This document shows, one piece after another, positions 1 through 8,800 of a stretch of 64,000 nt of DNA. Origin of the DNA: Methylomonas subterranea (GTDB lineage Bacteria > Pseudomonadota > Gammaproteobacteria > Methylococcales > Methylomonadaceae). Numbering within the stretch: the stretch's first letter is position 1; each line of letters begins with the position of its first letter. The DNA is taken from assembly GCF_024505185.1 (NCBI RefSeq), contig NZ_JANIBJ010000023.1, forward strand, positions 1 to 64,000, given 5' to 3'. A program made the translations under genes and the position numbers. Under the pieces are notes generated by a model. It had not been told where the DNA came from. It ran no database searches and worked only from the letters and a program-made list of their open reading frames with translations.

Positions 1-129
1 TTAGTGAAGACATCATTTGCCGAATGGTTCTTGCTTATACACCTCTTCCTTGGACTCTCTTGGGTAATGGCGCATTTGCATTCGGCAATGGATTATTCGT
101 AAACTCTATGACATTGTTATTAGCGCTAT

Positions 130-155
130 GTCCGATTAGCAAAACGTAATCGGAC
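130..155. repeat. REP-like palindrome
   Basis: A 9-bp perfect inverted repeat (GTCCGATTA / TAATCGGAC) with an 8-base spacer. A second, 7-bp inverted repeat (TCCGAAT / ATTCGGA) lies at 176-199. Both resemble dispersed palindromes of the REP type and sit upstream of the toxin-antitoxin genes. They could instead be part of the operator of that pair; the sequence does not decide. Confidence 0.5.
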
Positions 156-287
156 GAATTTATCGCCTTCTTTCCTCCGAATGGATTTCGTTATTCGGAG
201 TTGATTGGATTTTTCACTTTCAAGAGCCGCATTCAGCCGCTCACCTGTTTCGCGAGCCAGCCCTACCACTCACTGAGGAGACCGATC

Positions 288-473
288 ATGCAAACGCAAT
301 CGCTTAAACAGGAGGCCTTGGAGTCCCTGAGGCACCTGCCCGATGATGCCGACATCGACGAAATCATGTACCGCCTCTACGTGATTGACAAACTGCGCAA
401 GAGCCGAGAGGCTATCGAAAAAGGTGAGATCATCAACCACGAGGAACTGAAACACGAGATCGAGCAGTGGTGA
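288..473 (+). CDS. Antitoxin of a type II toxin-antitoxin pair
   Basis: A 61-residue acidic protein. The ATG at 288 is preceded by GAGGAG at 275-280, which favours it over an in-frame upstream start at 201. The sequence is helical and charged, with a run of E and K in the C-terminal half, as in small antitoxins partnered with ParE/RelE toxins. No DNA-binding fold could be named with certainty. The gene overlaps the toxin start by several bases, so translation of the two is coupled. The role is inferred mainly from the neighbour: the antitoxin would bind and neutralise the toxin and probably repress the operon. Confidence 0.75.
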   Translation: MQTQSLKQEALESLRHLPDDADIDEIMYRLYVIDKLRKSREAIEKGEIINHEELKHEIEQW

Positions 474-763
474 TCGTCTGGTCAAAACTGGCGCGCGAAG
501 ACTTGCGCCTGATCCACCAGTATATTGCCCACGATTCCAAACACTACGCCGCCCGCGTGGTACAGGACATCACCGAGAAAATCGAAGTGCTGCGGGAATT
601 ACCCAAATTGGGCCGGATGGTACCGGAAATCGGCGAAGAGAATGTACGGGAAATCGGTTTGTATTCCTATCGCATCCTGTATGAATTGATCAGCGACACG
701 ATCTACATCCACGGCGTCATTCATAGACGGCGGCATTTCAAGCCGGAGGATTTGCCGCGGTAA
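467..763 (+). CDS. ParE/RelE-family toxin
   Basis: A 98-residue basic protein beginning at GTG 467, or GTG 470 which overlaps the antitoxin stop codon. The N-terminus (W-S-x-L-A-R-E-D-L-x-x-I-x-x-Y-I) and the C-terminal block around Y-R-I-L-Y-E and the H-x-R-R-x-F ending are the usual layout of the RelE/ParE superfamily. Such toxins either cleave ribosome-bound mRNA or poison DNA gyrase; the sequence alone does not say which. The pair lies next to a repeat-rich, transposase-containing stretch, consistent with a mobile or accessory origin. Confidence 0.88.
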   Translation: MVIVWSKLAREDLRLIHQYIAHDSKHYAARVVQDITEKIEVLRELPKLGRMVPEIGEENVREIGLYSYRILYELISDTIYIHGVIHRRRHFKPEDLPR

Positions 764-767
764 ACGC

Positions 768-835
768 GACCGATGCGCCTCCTTACGTCGGCGGCATCCT
801 ATCGGCCATCAAATTTAGCGCACGTTATCGCGTTG
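768..835 (+). repeat. RAYT-flanking repeat, copy A
   Basis: A ~68-bp unit beginning CGACCGATGCGCCTCC and ending TTAGCGCACGTTATCGCG. Related units occur at 952-1010 and 1848-1916, with a partial unit at 1918-1950, so the copies bracket the transposase gene. They are candidate REP units mobilised or maintained by that transposase. Confidence 0.7.
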
Positions 836-951
836 GATGGGGTAACGAAAATGATACACCGGCGAAGCGGGATGAGAATTGACCCTCGGAACAACGCGAT
901 AAAGTCCGCCCCATATAGGTTGTGCCGAGCCAGCGGCGAGGCACAACGGTC

Positions 952-1010
952 GCGATCGATGCGCCTAACGGCGGCATCCTATCGGTCTCCAGGATTTAGC
1001 GCACCGTGTC
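952..1010 (+). repeat. RAYT-flanking repeat, copy B
   Basis: Second, shorter copy of the repeat at 768-835 (shared core GGCGGCATCCTATCGG and TTTAGCGCAC). It overlaps the 3' end of the transposase gene, whose stop codon lies inside the repeat. Confidence 0.65.
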
Positions 1011-1517
1011 GTGGTTGATGTCGCCACACCAATCCAGCGGTAAAGTTTCATTCAAAACATAACGATGGAAGGTGGAGTACGGCCAGTCTTTAACCCGCTC
1101 GACGTAGCCATGTTTCAGCGGATTAACGTGCACGTAATCAATATGCCGGACATAGTCCAATTCGTCGATGACCGTATGCTCCCAAAAACGTCTTTGCCAT
1201 ACACCGCGCTCATGGCGTTTGCGGCGCGTGGCCGATAAACGTTCCGTGCGCGGCAACCCTTTGGCGAACAACAACTTGATCAAGCGCAAACGCACGGGAA
1301 AATCGTCGGTATTGGGCGGCAAGGTCAATACCATGTGCATATGATCCGGCAACACCACCCAGGTGTCGATATAAAACGGATACAAGCGTTTGACCCTGCG
1401 CACCGAGTCGCGCAGCAAATCGATATGATCGGTCAACAGGGTTCGTTGGCGATCCAACAAGTTCACCGTAAAGAAATAACAACCACCGGGCACAAAATTC
1501 CGTCGATAATTCGGCAC
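996..1517 (-). CDS. REP-associated tyrosine transposase (RAYT, Y1_Tnp/IS200-like)
   Basis: A 173-residue protein if translation starts at GTG 1517, just before P-N-Y-R-R, the usual N-terminus of this family. A longer frame to 1637 reads through REP-like palindromes and is unlikely to be coding. Family features seen: G-G-x-Y/C-F-F-T near the N-terminus, the metal-binding H-x-H inside V-L-P-D-H-M-H, a basic W-Q-R-R-F-W-E-H block, and Y-V-H-V-N-P-x-K-H-G with the catalytic Tyr region. RAYTs are single-copy HUH nucleases thought to cut and spread REP palindromes rather than move as an IS. Copies of flanking repeats on both sides and REP palindromes just upstream fit that role. The gene looks intact. 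Confidence 0.9.
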   Translation of the reverse strand: MPNYRRNFVPGGCYFFTVNLLDRQRTLLTDHIDLLRDSVRRVKRLYPFYIDTWVVLPDHMHMVLTLPPNTDDFPVRLRLIKLLFAKGLPRTERLSATRRKRHERGVWQRRFWEHTVIDELDYVRHIDYVHVNPLKHGYVERVKDWPYSTFHRYVLNETLPLDWCGDINHDTVR

Positions 1518-1727
1518 AGCCCCACCCCAAAACCAATGAAGACACATCGTACAATGCCATGGGGATGGCGTAGGGCGGATTCGGAGCGCAGCGACAATCC
1601 GCCAAACACCCCGGCAATGCCCCAAAGCCCAGCGCAACAGGAGCGGCTATCGCCGTTGGAAGGCAATCGATGGTGGATTGCCTATCGGCGAATCCACCTT
1701 ACGTCACGGGTTATCCGCCGTACGGCC
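1468..1727 (-). repeat. RAYT 5'-region repeat, copy 1 (with two REP palindromes)
   Basis: This stretch, covering the first codons of the transposase and its upstream region, recurs as a direct repeat at 2053-2320. It holds two palindromes: GGCGGATT...AATCCGCC at 1574-1603 and GGTGGATT...AATCCACC at 1672-1698. It ends in the palindromic block CCGCCGTACGGCC, which is also found at 2308-2320 and, inverted, at 21789-21801. These are probably REP units recognised by the RAYT. Confidence 0.8.
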
Positions 1728-1756
1728 ATGGGCGGCGTCGTAGAGGTAAGCCAGCA

Positions 1757-1779
1757 CCGCCGAGGGTTGATCTCGGCGG
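1757..1779. repeat. Perfect hairpin
   Basis: CCGCCGAG and CTCGGCGG form an 8-bp perfect stem around a 7-base loop, followed on the plus strand by CTTTGGGTTT. It is terminator-like but lies outside any gene, so it may equally be another REP-type palindrome of this nest. Confidence 0.55.
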
Positions 1780-1799
1780 CTTTGGGTTTAAAACAAATT

Positions 1800-1824
1800 G
1801 GCGGAACCTGTGGGCGGTTCCGCC
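1800..1824. repeat. Perfect hairpin
   Basis: GGCGGAACC and GGTTCCGCC form a 9-bp perfect stem with a 7-base loop. Read on the minus strand it is followed by AATTTGTTTT, so it could end minus-strand transcription. No nearby minus-strand gene on the upstream side requires it. Confidence 0.5.
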
Positions 1825-1847
1825 TGGTGTGTCTAAAGCCATCATAC

Positions 1848-1916
1848 GCGACCGATGCGCCTCCTTGCGTCGGCAGCATCCTATAGGTTGTCAGGATTCA
1901 GCGCACCTTATCGCGT
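1848..1916 (+). repeat. RAYT-flanking repeat, copy C
   Basis: Third copy of the unit at 768-835, immediately followed at 1918-1950 by a partial fourth copy that repeats AGGATTTAGCGCACGTTATCG. By eye it differs from copy A at about a dozen positions. Confidence 0.65.
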
Positions 1917-1950
1917 TATCGGTCAACAGGATTTAGCGCACGTTATCGGG

Positions 1951-2056
1951 TTTTCAGAGTAACGCTCATGAAGGCCTGGCAATCACCCCGGCATATGAAA
2001 GTCAACGGCGTTATGTCGTTAGTTTTTGGGCGGTTGACACGTGACTTTCAGAGTAA
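1951..2056 (-). repeat. Dispersed ~105-bp repeat, copy 1
   Basis: This segment matches the reverse complement of 46650-46759 along nearly its whole length, with about a dozen differences by eye. The unit is bordered by direct copies of TTACTCTGAAAGTCA (degenerate at one end here). It contains an inverted repeat, TGAAAGTCAAC against GTTGAC-acg-TGACTTTCA. It is too short to code for anything. The copy abuts the truncated transposase at 2019-2102. A MITE-like or REP-derived element is the best description; its mobiliser is unknown. Confidence 0.75.
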
Positions 2057-2102
2057 AGAAATAACAACCACCGGGCACAAAATTCCGTCGATAATTCGGC
2101 AC
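2019..2102 (-). pseudogene. RAYT transposase remnant (N-terminus only)
   Basis: From GTG 2102 this frame repeats the first ~17 residues of the intact transposase (P-N-Y-R-R-N-F through G-C-Y-F-F-T). It then diverges into the 105-bp repeat and stops after 27 residues. The upstream region (2103-2320) is also duplicated from the intact locus. The rest of the gene is missing, so this is a dead copy. Confidence 0.8.
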
Positions 2103-2320
2103 AACTTCTCCCAAAAAATCAACCAAAGAAAATCGCCACCGTGCATTTAATGGGGATGGCGTAGGGCAGATTCGGAGCGACAATCCGCCAAACATCCCGC
2201 CAACGATCCAAAGACCATCACAACAGGACAGGCTATCGCCGTTGGAAGGCAATCGATGGTGGATTGCCTATCGGCGAATCCACCCTACACCTCGTCACAA
2301 GATTGATCCGCCGTACGGCC
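2053..2320 (-). repeat. RAYT 5'-region repeat, copy 2
   Basis: Direct repeat of 1468-1727, with a few small insertions and deletions in the middle. The segment GGCTATCGCCGTTGGAAGG and the following palindrome are conserved. Together with copy 1 it shows duplication of the transposase locus followed by loss of most of the second gene. Confidence 0.8.
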
Positions 2321-2329
2321 GTATTTAAA

Positions 2330-2800
2330 TCAAGTGATTTTTTGCGCCAGCTTTTGTACAACATTTTGCGCCGCATCTAATGGATCAATCCCATCGCAGT
2401 TGTAAATGCTGCAAGATGCCATATCCTCAGGGAAGCCGAACTGACTATACAGCTCTTGAAGAGCATTAATTTTTTCCTCATCTGAATCCTGGCTCTCTAA
2501 CAGTGAAGAGAGATGTGCAAATCGCCACTTCTCAAGAGCCTCGTCTTTTTTTTCCTGTGACAGCGGTTTCCCATATGCCTCAATAAAACGAAGGCAAACA
2601 GAAATTAGTTCATCGTCAGGAATGGACTCTCCTATAACGATACTGATTAAATCGCCGTCAATCTCACCATAGACCTGACGCAAACACTCTTCAGCGTATT
2701 TGATGAGGTGCGACTTTTCGCACCACCCATGCTCAAGACCGACAAGCAACGTATGCCACTCCAGGAGATTGGCTCGTTTCATCATTTCAAAAGCAGACAT
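2330..2800 (-). CDS. DUF2247-like protein, candidate immunity protein of the RHS toxin
   Basis: A 156-residue acidic protein starting at ATG 2800 with AAAGGA eight bases upstream. It begins only 13 bases after the stop codon of the giant RHS gene, the classic position of an immunity gene in polymorphic toxin loci. The N-terminal phrase L-L-V-G-L-E-x-G-W-x-x-K and the C-terminal half resemble DUF2247 proteins as I remember them, a family often found beside RHS and other polymorphic toxins. No membrane segment or signal peptide is seen, so it should act in the cytoplasm by binding the toxin tail. The family call is from memory; the immunity role is inferred from position. Confidence 0.65.
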   Translation of the reverse strand: MSAFEMMKRANLLEWHTLLVGLEHGWCEKSHLIKYAEECLRQVYGEIDGDLISIVIGESIPDDELISVCLRFIEAYGKPLSQEKKDEALEKWRFAHLSSLLESQDSDEEKINALQELYSQFGFPEDMASCSIYNCDGIDPLDAAQNVVQKLAQKIT

Positions 2801-2813
2801 AAATTAAATTCCT

Positions 2814-5800
2814 TTAGGGCTTCGGTGGAATTTGGTTCGGGAACCCCGTAACCTGTCCATTCGGAATAAATCGTCGGTGCGTTACTTGACCTTGATCGAC
2901 AATCCATTCAAAAACACCCTGCTTACTATTCAGACCGCCTTCGACTTGATAAAGCTCGGACTGTCGAATAACTAGGCCACCCGGTCCTTTGGTTGGTATG
3001 CTGAATTTCGTGGCATCTCCAACGAAGTTGTCCACCATATTCGGGAATGAATGCAAGGAATCTGTCTTGGTGGCACTTCCGGTACGCATCCGGCCAAGAA
3101 CAGCATTTTCAATCTCGCCTACGCCCTTTGCCGCATAATTCGACGCAGAATTATATGCCTTAATCCCTCCCGCAAGTACAGCAGCGACACTATCACCAAC
3201 TACTGCTGCCGGAGCCATACTTACGGCTACACCCGGAACCCTCAACGTTTCGCGCGCCGTTGTCATGAATTCCGAGCCTATGTTGCCTAGCCTCGCCATC
3301 ACCGACCCACTCCCCGGATACGACGGCACAGCCACCATACTCGGCACCGCCTTCATCAACCCCAACGGATCGCTAAAGCTGATCGGATTATTCCCCACAT
3401 AAGCATAAGGATTAATCCCATCCGCAAAACCCGCCGGGTCGCGCTGGGCGAAGCGGCCCAAGCCGGGGTCGTAGGTGCGTGCCCGGTAGTATATCAAACC
3501 GCTTTTATCCGGTTCGCGGCCGGCGTAGCCGTAGCGGGGTATCGTGCCGGTTTTGCCGATAGTCTGGCCGAAGGCGTCGTAGCGGGCGCTGGCGGTGATA
3601 GCACCTGCGGCATTGCTGGTGGCGACGATGGAGCCCAAGCCGTCGGCGTGGTAATAGGCCGTGTCGCCGGGCGTGGTGCGGATCAGCGGCCGGTCGAGGC
3701 CGGCGTAGGCGTAATGAGCCTGGGCGCTGTTCCAGTCGGCGCCGTATTCGCTCAACAGAGTCTGTCCGGCGTAGACAAAACGCTTCGGCGTGCCGCCGGT
3801 GAGGGTTTCGATGCGCCGATCTTGGTGGTCGTAGCGGTAGTGTTCCGTGGCGATGCTGGTGCCGATGGTTCGAACCAAGGCTAGGCGATCCAGGGCGTCG
3901 TAGTCCAGGATGAGAAAGTCGGCGCTGAGTTGAAGGATTTGATTGCCGACTTCGTCGTAGCTGTAGCCGGTCAGAATGCCGCCGGTGTCGCTGCCGCTGC
4001 GGACCTGAGTCAGCTGCTGGGTGGCGTCGTACAGGTAGCGGCGGACGCTGCCGTCCTGAGCGGTGCGCTGGCGGCGGTTGCCGTAGGCGTCGTATTGGTA
4101 GGCTTCGAGCAGGGTCGACGCGGTGTCGTTTTGGCTGCGCACTTCCCGCAAGCGGTCCAGGGTGTCGTACTGGTAGCGGTAGTCGGTGCTGGTGCCGGCG
4201 ATGACTTCCAGGTGGCGGTTACGCCGGCCCAGGGTGTCGTAGCCGTAGCTGTGGCGACTGACCTCGGCGCCGCCGGCCGCGCGGTTGACCAGTTCTTCCA
4301 GGTCGCCGCCGGCGCTGTAACGGTACAGGCTGCGGTAGCCGTTGGGCATGGTGGTTTCCCGCAACCGGCCGCCGGCGTCGAAGATGAAATTGGCCTGCGC
4401 GCCGCCCGGCGCCTGGATGGCACTCAAACGGCCCACGGCATCGTAGAGGAAGTCCTGGCGCCAGCCTTCGTTGTCTTCCAGGCTGTCGAGCAGGCCGCCG
4501 GGGCTGTGGCGGTAGGTCAGGGTCTTGTTGCCACGGTTGTCTGTGGCCGTTGCCAGACGCTGTGCGTTATCGTAGGTGTAGTCGTAACTGACTTCCGGGG
4601 CGTCGACATGAGTAAGCTGGCCGAGTGCATCGTAGCTATAGTCGGTGACGTGGGGCGCGGGGTCGGTGTCTTTCAGCCGGGCGGTTTGCCGGGTCAACAG
4701 GCCGCCGCGGGCGTGGTCGTAAGTCCATTCGACGATGTGGCCGTTGGCGGATTCGCGGCGCACGGGCAGGCCGTGGCCGTCGTAGACCCAGCGGGTGACG
4801 TGGCCCAGGGCGTCGCTTTGCTCGATGACGCGGCCGAAGTCGTCGTAGACGTAGCTGGCCTGGGTGCTGAGGGTTTCGGTGCCGTCGGCGGCGCGGTAGC
4901 CGGCGCGGACGGTTTGCAGATCGCCCAACGCGGTGTATTGGGTTTCGGTGACTTGGCGGATGCCGGTCAGACCCAAGGCGTCGTGAACCGGGCCGACGGT
5001 TTTGACCGGGCGGTTCAAGGCGTCGTATTGGGTCAGGGTTTCGCGGCCGCCGTTGTCGACGCTGCGAATGACGTTGCCGTTGGCGTCGTAGAAATAGTCG
5101 GTGTAGCGGCCGTCGGGGCTGGTCAGGCGTCTCAGGCGGCCGTTGCCGGTTTTGTCGTAGTAGGCGTATTGGCTGACAAGGCCGTTGGGGTCGGTGGTTT
5201 TCACCGGGCGGCCGGCCAGGTCGTATTCGGTGGTGACGGCGTTGCCCTGGGCGTCGAAGGCGCGGGTCGGCCGACCGACGGCATCGCGTTCGAAGCGAAT
5301 GCTGTAGCCGTCGGGGTTGGTGATCTTGACGGCGTTACCGGTTTCGTCGTAGGCGGTGCGGGTGGCGTGGCCGGCGCTGTCGCGCTGGACCACCGGACGA
5401 TCGAGGCTGTCGTATTCGGCGACTTGTTGTTGCAGCAGGCGGTAGTTGCCTTGGGCGTCGAAGCCGGCCAGGCTGGCGCCGATGGCGTTGCCGTTGTTGT
5501 CGTAGGCGAAGTCGCGCCATTGGCCGATGGCGTCGGTGGCGCGGGTGATTTGGTCGTCGGCGTTGTAGCGGGTTTCGGCCGGGTAGAAGCGCGTATCGAC
5601 GGCGGTCGTCGGCCGGCCCAGATTGTCGAAGACTTGGTTGGCGCTGCTGCATTGCTGGGCCAGGGCGCCGCCCAGTTGCTGCAGGCCGCAGCGCTTGACC
5701 GAAACGGGGTTCAGGCCCTGGGCGTCGTAGTGGTATTCGATGTAAGGGCCGGTTTTGGTGGCAAAGTCCTTTACCCGCGTCGCGCGGGTCAGGTTGCCGT

Positions 5801-8800
5801 TGGCATCGTAACTTTGGATAGTCCAGGCCGCGATTTGCGAGGCCGTGGGGGTCGTAGTATGTACACCCGGCTTCAGGGCGATGGTCTCGGTGCGGTTGCC
5901 GTTGGCGTCGTAGCGGTACAGCGTGACGTTACCGTTGACGTCCTTGATCTTGGTCGGCAAATTGAAAGCGTTGTAATCCTGGTAGGTGACGGTGCTGCCG
6001 TCTGGCTGGGTCATGACGGTAACGTTGCCGATCGCGTCGTAGCTGTATTGCACCGCGTGGCCGAGCGCGTCGCGCCGCCGGGTTTCGCTGAGCGGGTTGG
6101 CGGTATCCTGGTATTCGTAGACCAGCCGCGAACCGTCGCCCTGCCATTGTTGCAGCGGCTGGCCGTATTCGTTGAACAGGTGAGTCTGGCTGACGCCGCG
6201 CTCGTCCACGGTGGTGGTTTCCCTGCGGAATTTGTTGTAGCGGAAGGTGTAGCTATGGCCCTGGCTGTCGGTGTGGCGGAAGGTCTTGCCGTTGGCGTAA
6301 TACTCGAACTGCATGGCGTTGCCGTTCGGCCGGGTGTAGGCTTTCAGGGCATGGTCGAGGTTGGTGCCGTCCGCGGCTTGATAATAGGCATAGCTGGTCG
6401 ATCCGGCACGGCTGCCGGCTACCATTTCCGAGCTTTCGTATTTGACCAGGTCGCCGCGGCTATCGTAAGTATATCGGTAGGTGCGGCCGGCCCAGTCGGT
6501 GATGCGGGTGATGTGGCTGCCACCGTTGTCGTACCAGAAGTGTAGTGACCGGCCAATGCCGTCGGTGGCGGTGAACAGGTTGCCGGCGCTGTAGACGAAC
6601 GTCAACGTGTTGCCGTTGCGGTCAAGCACCCGCGTCAGGTTGGCGGTCTGGCGCGCGGTGCCGGCGACGTTTTGAAAGAAGAAGGTCAGGCCGGATTTTT
6701 CCTTCAAGCTGTATTCGCCGTTGGCCTCCCGTTTAGCGCTGACGCGCAGACCGGCTTGCGGCGTAAGGTTGGTATTCACCGGCACTCCGGCAGCGGTTCC
6801 CGCGACGGTCAACTTATTAGCCGCGCCAGTACCGTCGATCCAGATTGCGGTATCGACCTTGCCGTTCGCGTCTTCGTCGAAAAACTGAAGCTGGTGGTTG
6901 AAGCTGTGCGTCCAACCGTAGCCGAGCGGGCCATCCTTGCGAACATTGGAATTGTAGGTGCGCTCGAAGACCAGATCGAGCCCGCCCCGGCCCTTGATCG
7001 TAAAATCCCGCTCGGGATGGTAGAGGTTGCCGGACACCAGATTGACCGGGTCGCCGCCGAAACTGCTGTTGGTGGCGACATTGCCGGTGTTGATGCCCCC
7101 GTAGGAGTTGACTAAGTTGAGTTTGAGGTTGGAGTTGGTTACCGAGCCCACGGTTAGAAAATTTGTGGTTGCAGGCTTAAACACCCCTTGATAGCCGGTA
7201 TTCAACCAGGACGAATAGGTATTGGAGATTGGCGTGGAGAGGGAATAACCACCCTGAGCCGTTAGGTACTGGCCTGAAATCGTATAGCTGGTCTCGGCTG
7301 ACAGTAGGTTCCGCTGGCCGTCGAGACTGGCTTTTTCCGCAATCCATACGGCTCCGGCCCAACCGTCGTAATTGATCAGGCAACGCGGCAGGGTAACCTG
7401 GAAATATCCCTGGTTTATGAACAAATCTTTTAGATTTTGTTTAACCGTGGCCGAATAATTCAGGTTGTACGGCGACGTCGCGCAACCGACATTCAGTAGC
7501 GTATCGACGTCCGCGCTTTTGCTCAATACCACAACGGGCAATCCTGTATCTCTGGCGTACTGCAGACCGCGCACGGTGCTGACGGCATCGACGTGGGCCT
7601 GTTCCTGCCAGATATACGATTCGTAGGCGGAGCCGGAATAGCCCGCTAACAGGTAACTGTCGTAATTTGAGCTACCGGTGGCGACGTTGCGGGAACGGAA
7701 GCTGCCGCCCGGCACATCGACCAGCAGCCCTTTGCGCGACACTGCAAAGGGCAGATCGAACACATATTCCACTTTCATGGCGGTGGATGTGAGTCCAATG
7801 TGATGGCCGCTGTCGCCGGTCTCGCCGTAGAGCTTACCAACGGTTTTGCCAGCCTCAGTGATGTAGCCCATGTATTTCAGGCCGGCAATGTGCAGGTATT
7901 CGCCCAGGGTGGCGTCGATTTGCGCGTTGGGATTGGCATTGGAGCCCACGGCGGCAAGCAGCTTGGCGGAGCGTGTTTCCAGCATCGCGTTGGAAGCCTG
8001 AAAGGCATAGAGCTGAAGCGCATGGTAGTTGTGCGCGCCGATGTTGTAGTATTCGACCTGATTGACGGTCTTGTTATTGAGCGAAAGACGAAGCGCCAGC
8101 CGATTGTTGCGGGAGCAAAAACCCACCGAATTATAGGTTCCAATCGGCGTGATATCCGTCCCTTCCTGTTTGAAAACCGGCCGAACCTGGGTTTGCAGAT
8201 AGGTCGAGCCGCTGGCGCAAGGCACTACCATCGACGTACCGGATTGCCAAGTCGCGACCTTGCCGGCGGCCGTGTTCGCCGTGTTGGTTTGGGTAAAGGA
8301 CAGTGTCAGGCGACCGGCGGCGAGTTCGGCCATTGGCAGCTTCAGGCTAGGAGCCAGGGTGATGCTGCCGGCGGAATTCTTTGCCGTGATCTCGGCGAAA
8401 TAGCGGTGGCTGTCCGGCAGCGCCGCGGTTTCGGCTTGACCGCTTTCCCAATCCTTGAAGTTCACCACTTCGTATGGCAAGGTGCTCGGCAATACATCGA
8501 TATTTTTCTGCACAATGGTGCTGCGGTAGCCGCCGCCATGCGCCAGCGTTTTCCCCAGCAGCGCTTCCATTTGATCCCGCAATGCTTCCTGCGGCATGAC
8601 GGTGGTGCGTTTGCTCAAATAAGCGTTGTAGTCGAAGCTGAAATTCGCAACATCGGCAACGGTCGTTCCGTCGGCATGGCTCGTTTCCTTAAAGCTCGCG
8701 TCCAGCGGAATCCAATGGAAACCGCTGTCGTCATTGCGCGAGCCCCGGTAATTGCCGTAGGGCACGCAGGCTTCAACCCAGACGTGAGTAAACGCATTGG

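Noticed and set aside
3930-6545. An 871-codon open frame on the plus strand opposite the RHS gene
   Set aside because: It is the antisense of GC-rich YD repeats, has a composition dominated by Val, Ala and Gly, no ribosome binding site and no recognisable domain; the minus-strand RHS protein explains the sequence fully.
3400-6600. CRISPR array or tandem DNA repeats
   Set aside because: The periodic sequence is coding YD repeats on the minus strand, with variable spacing and no conserved direct repeat.
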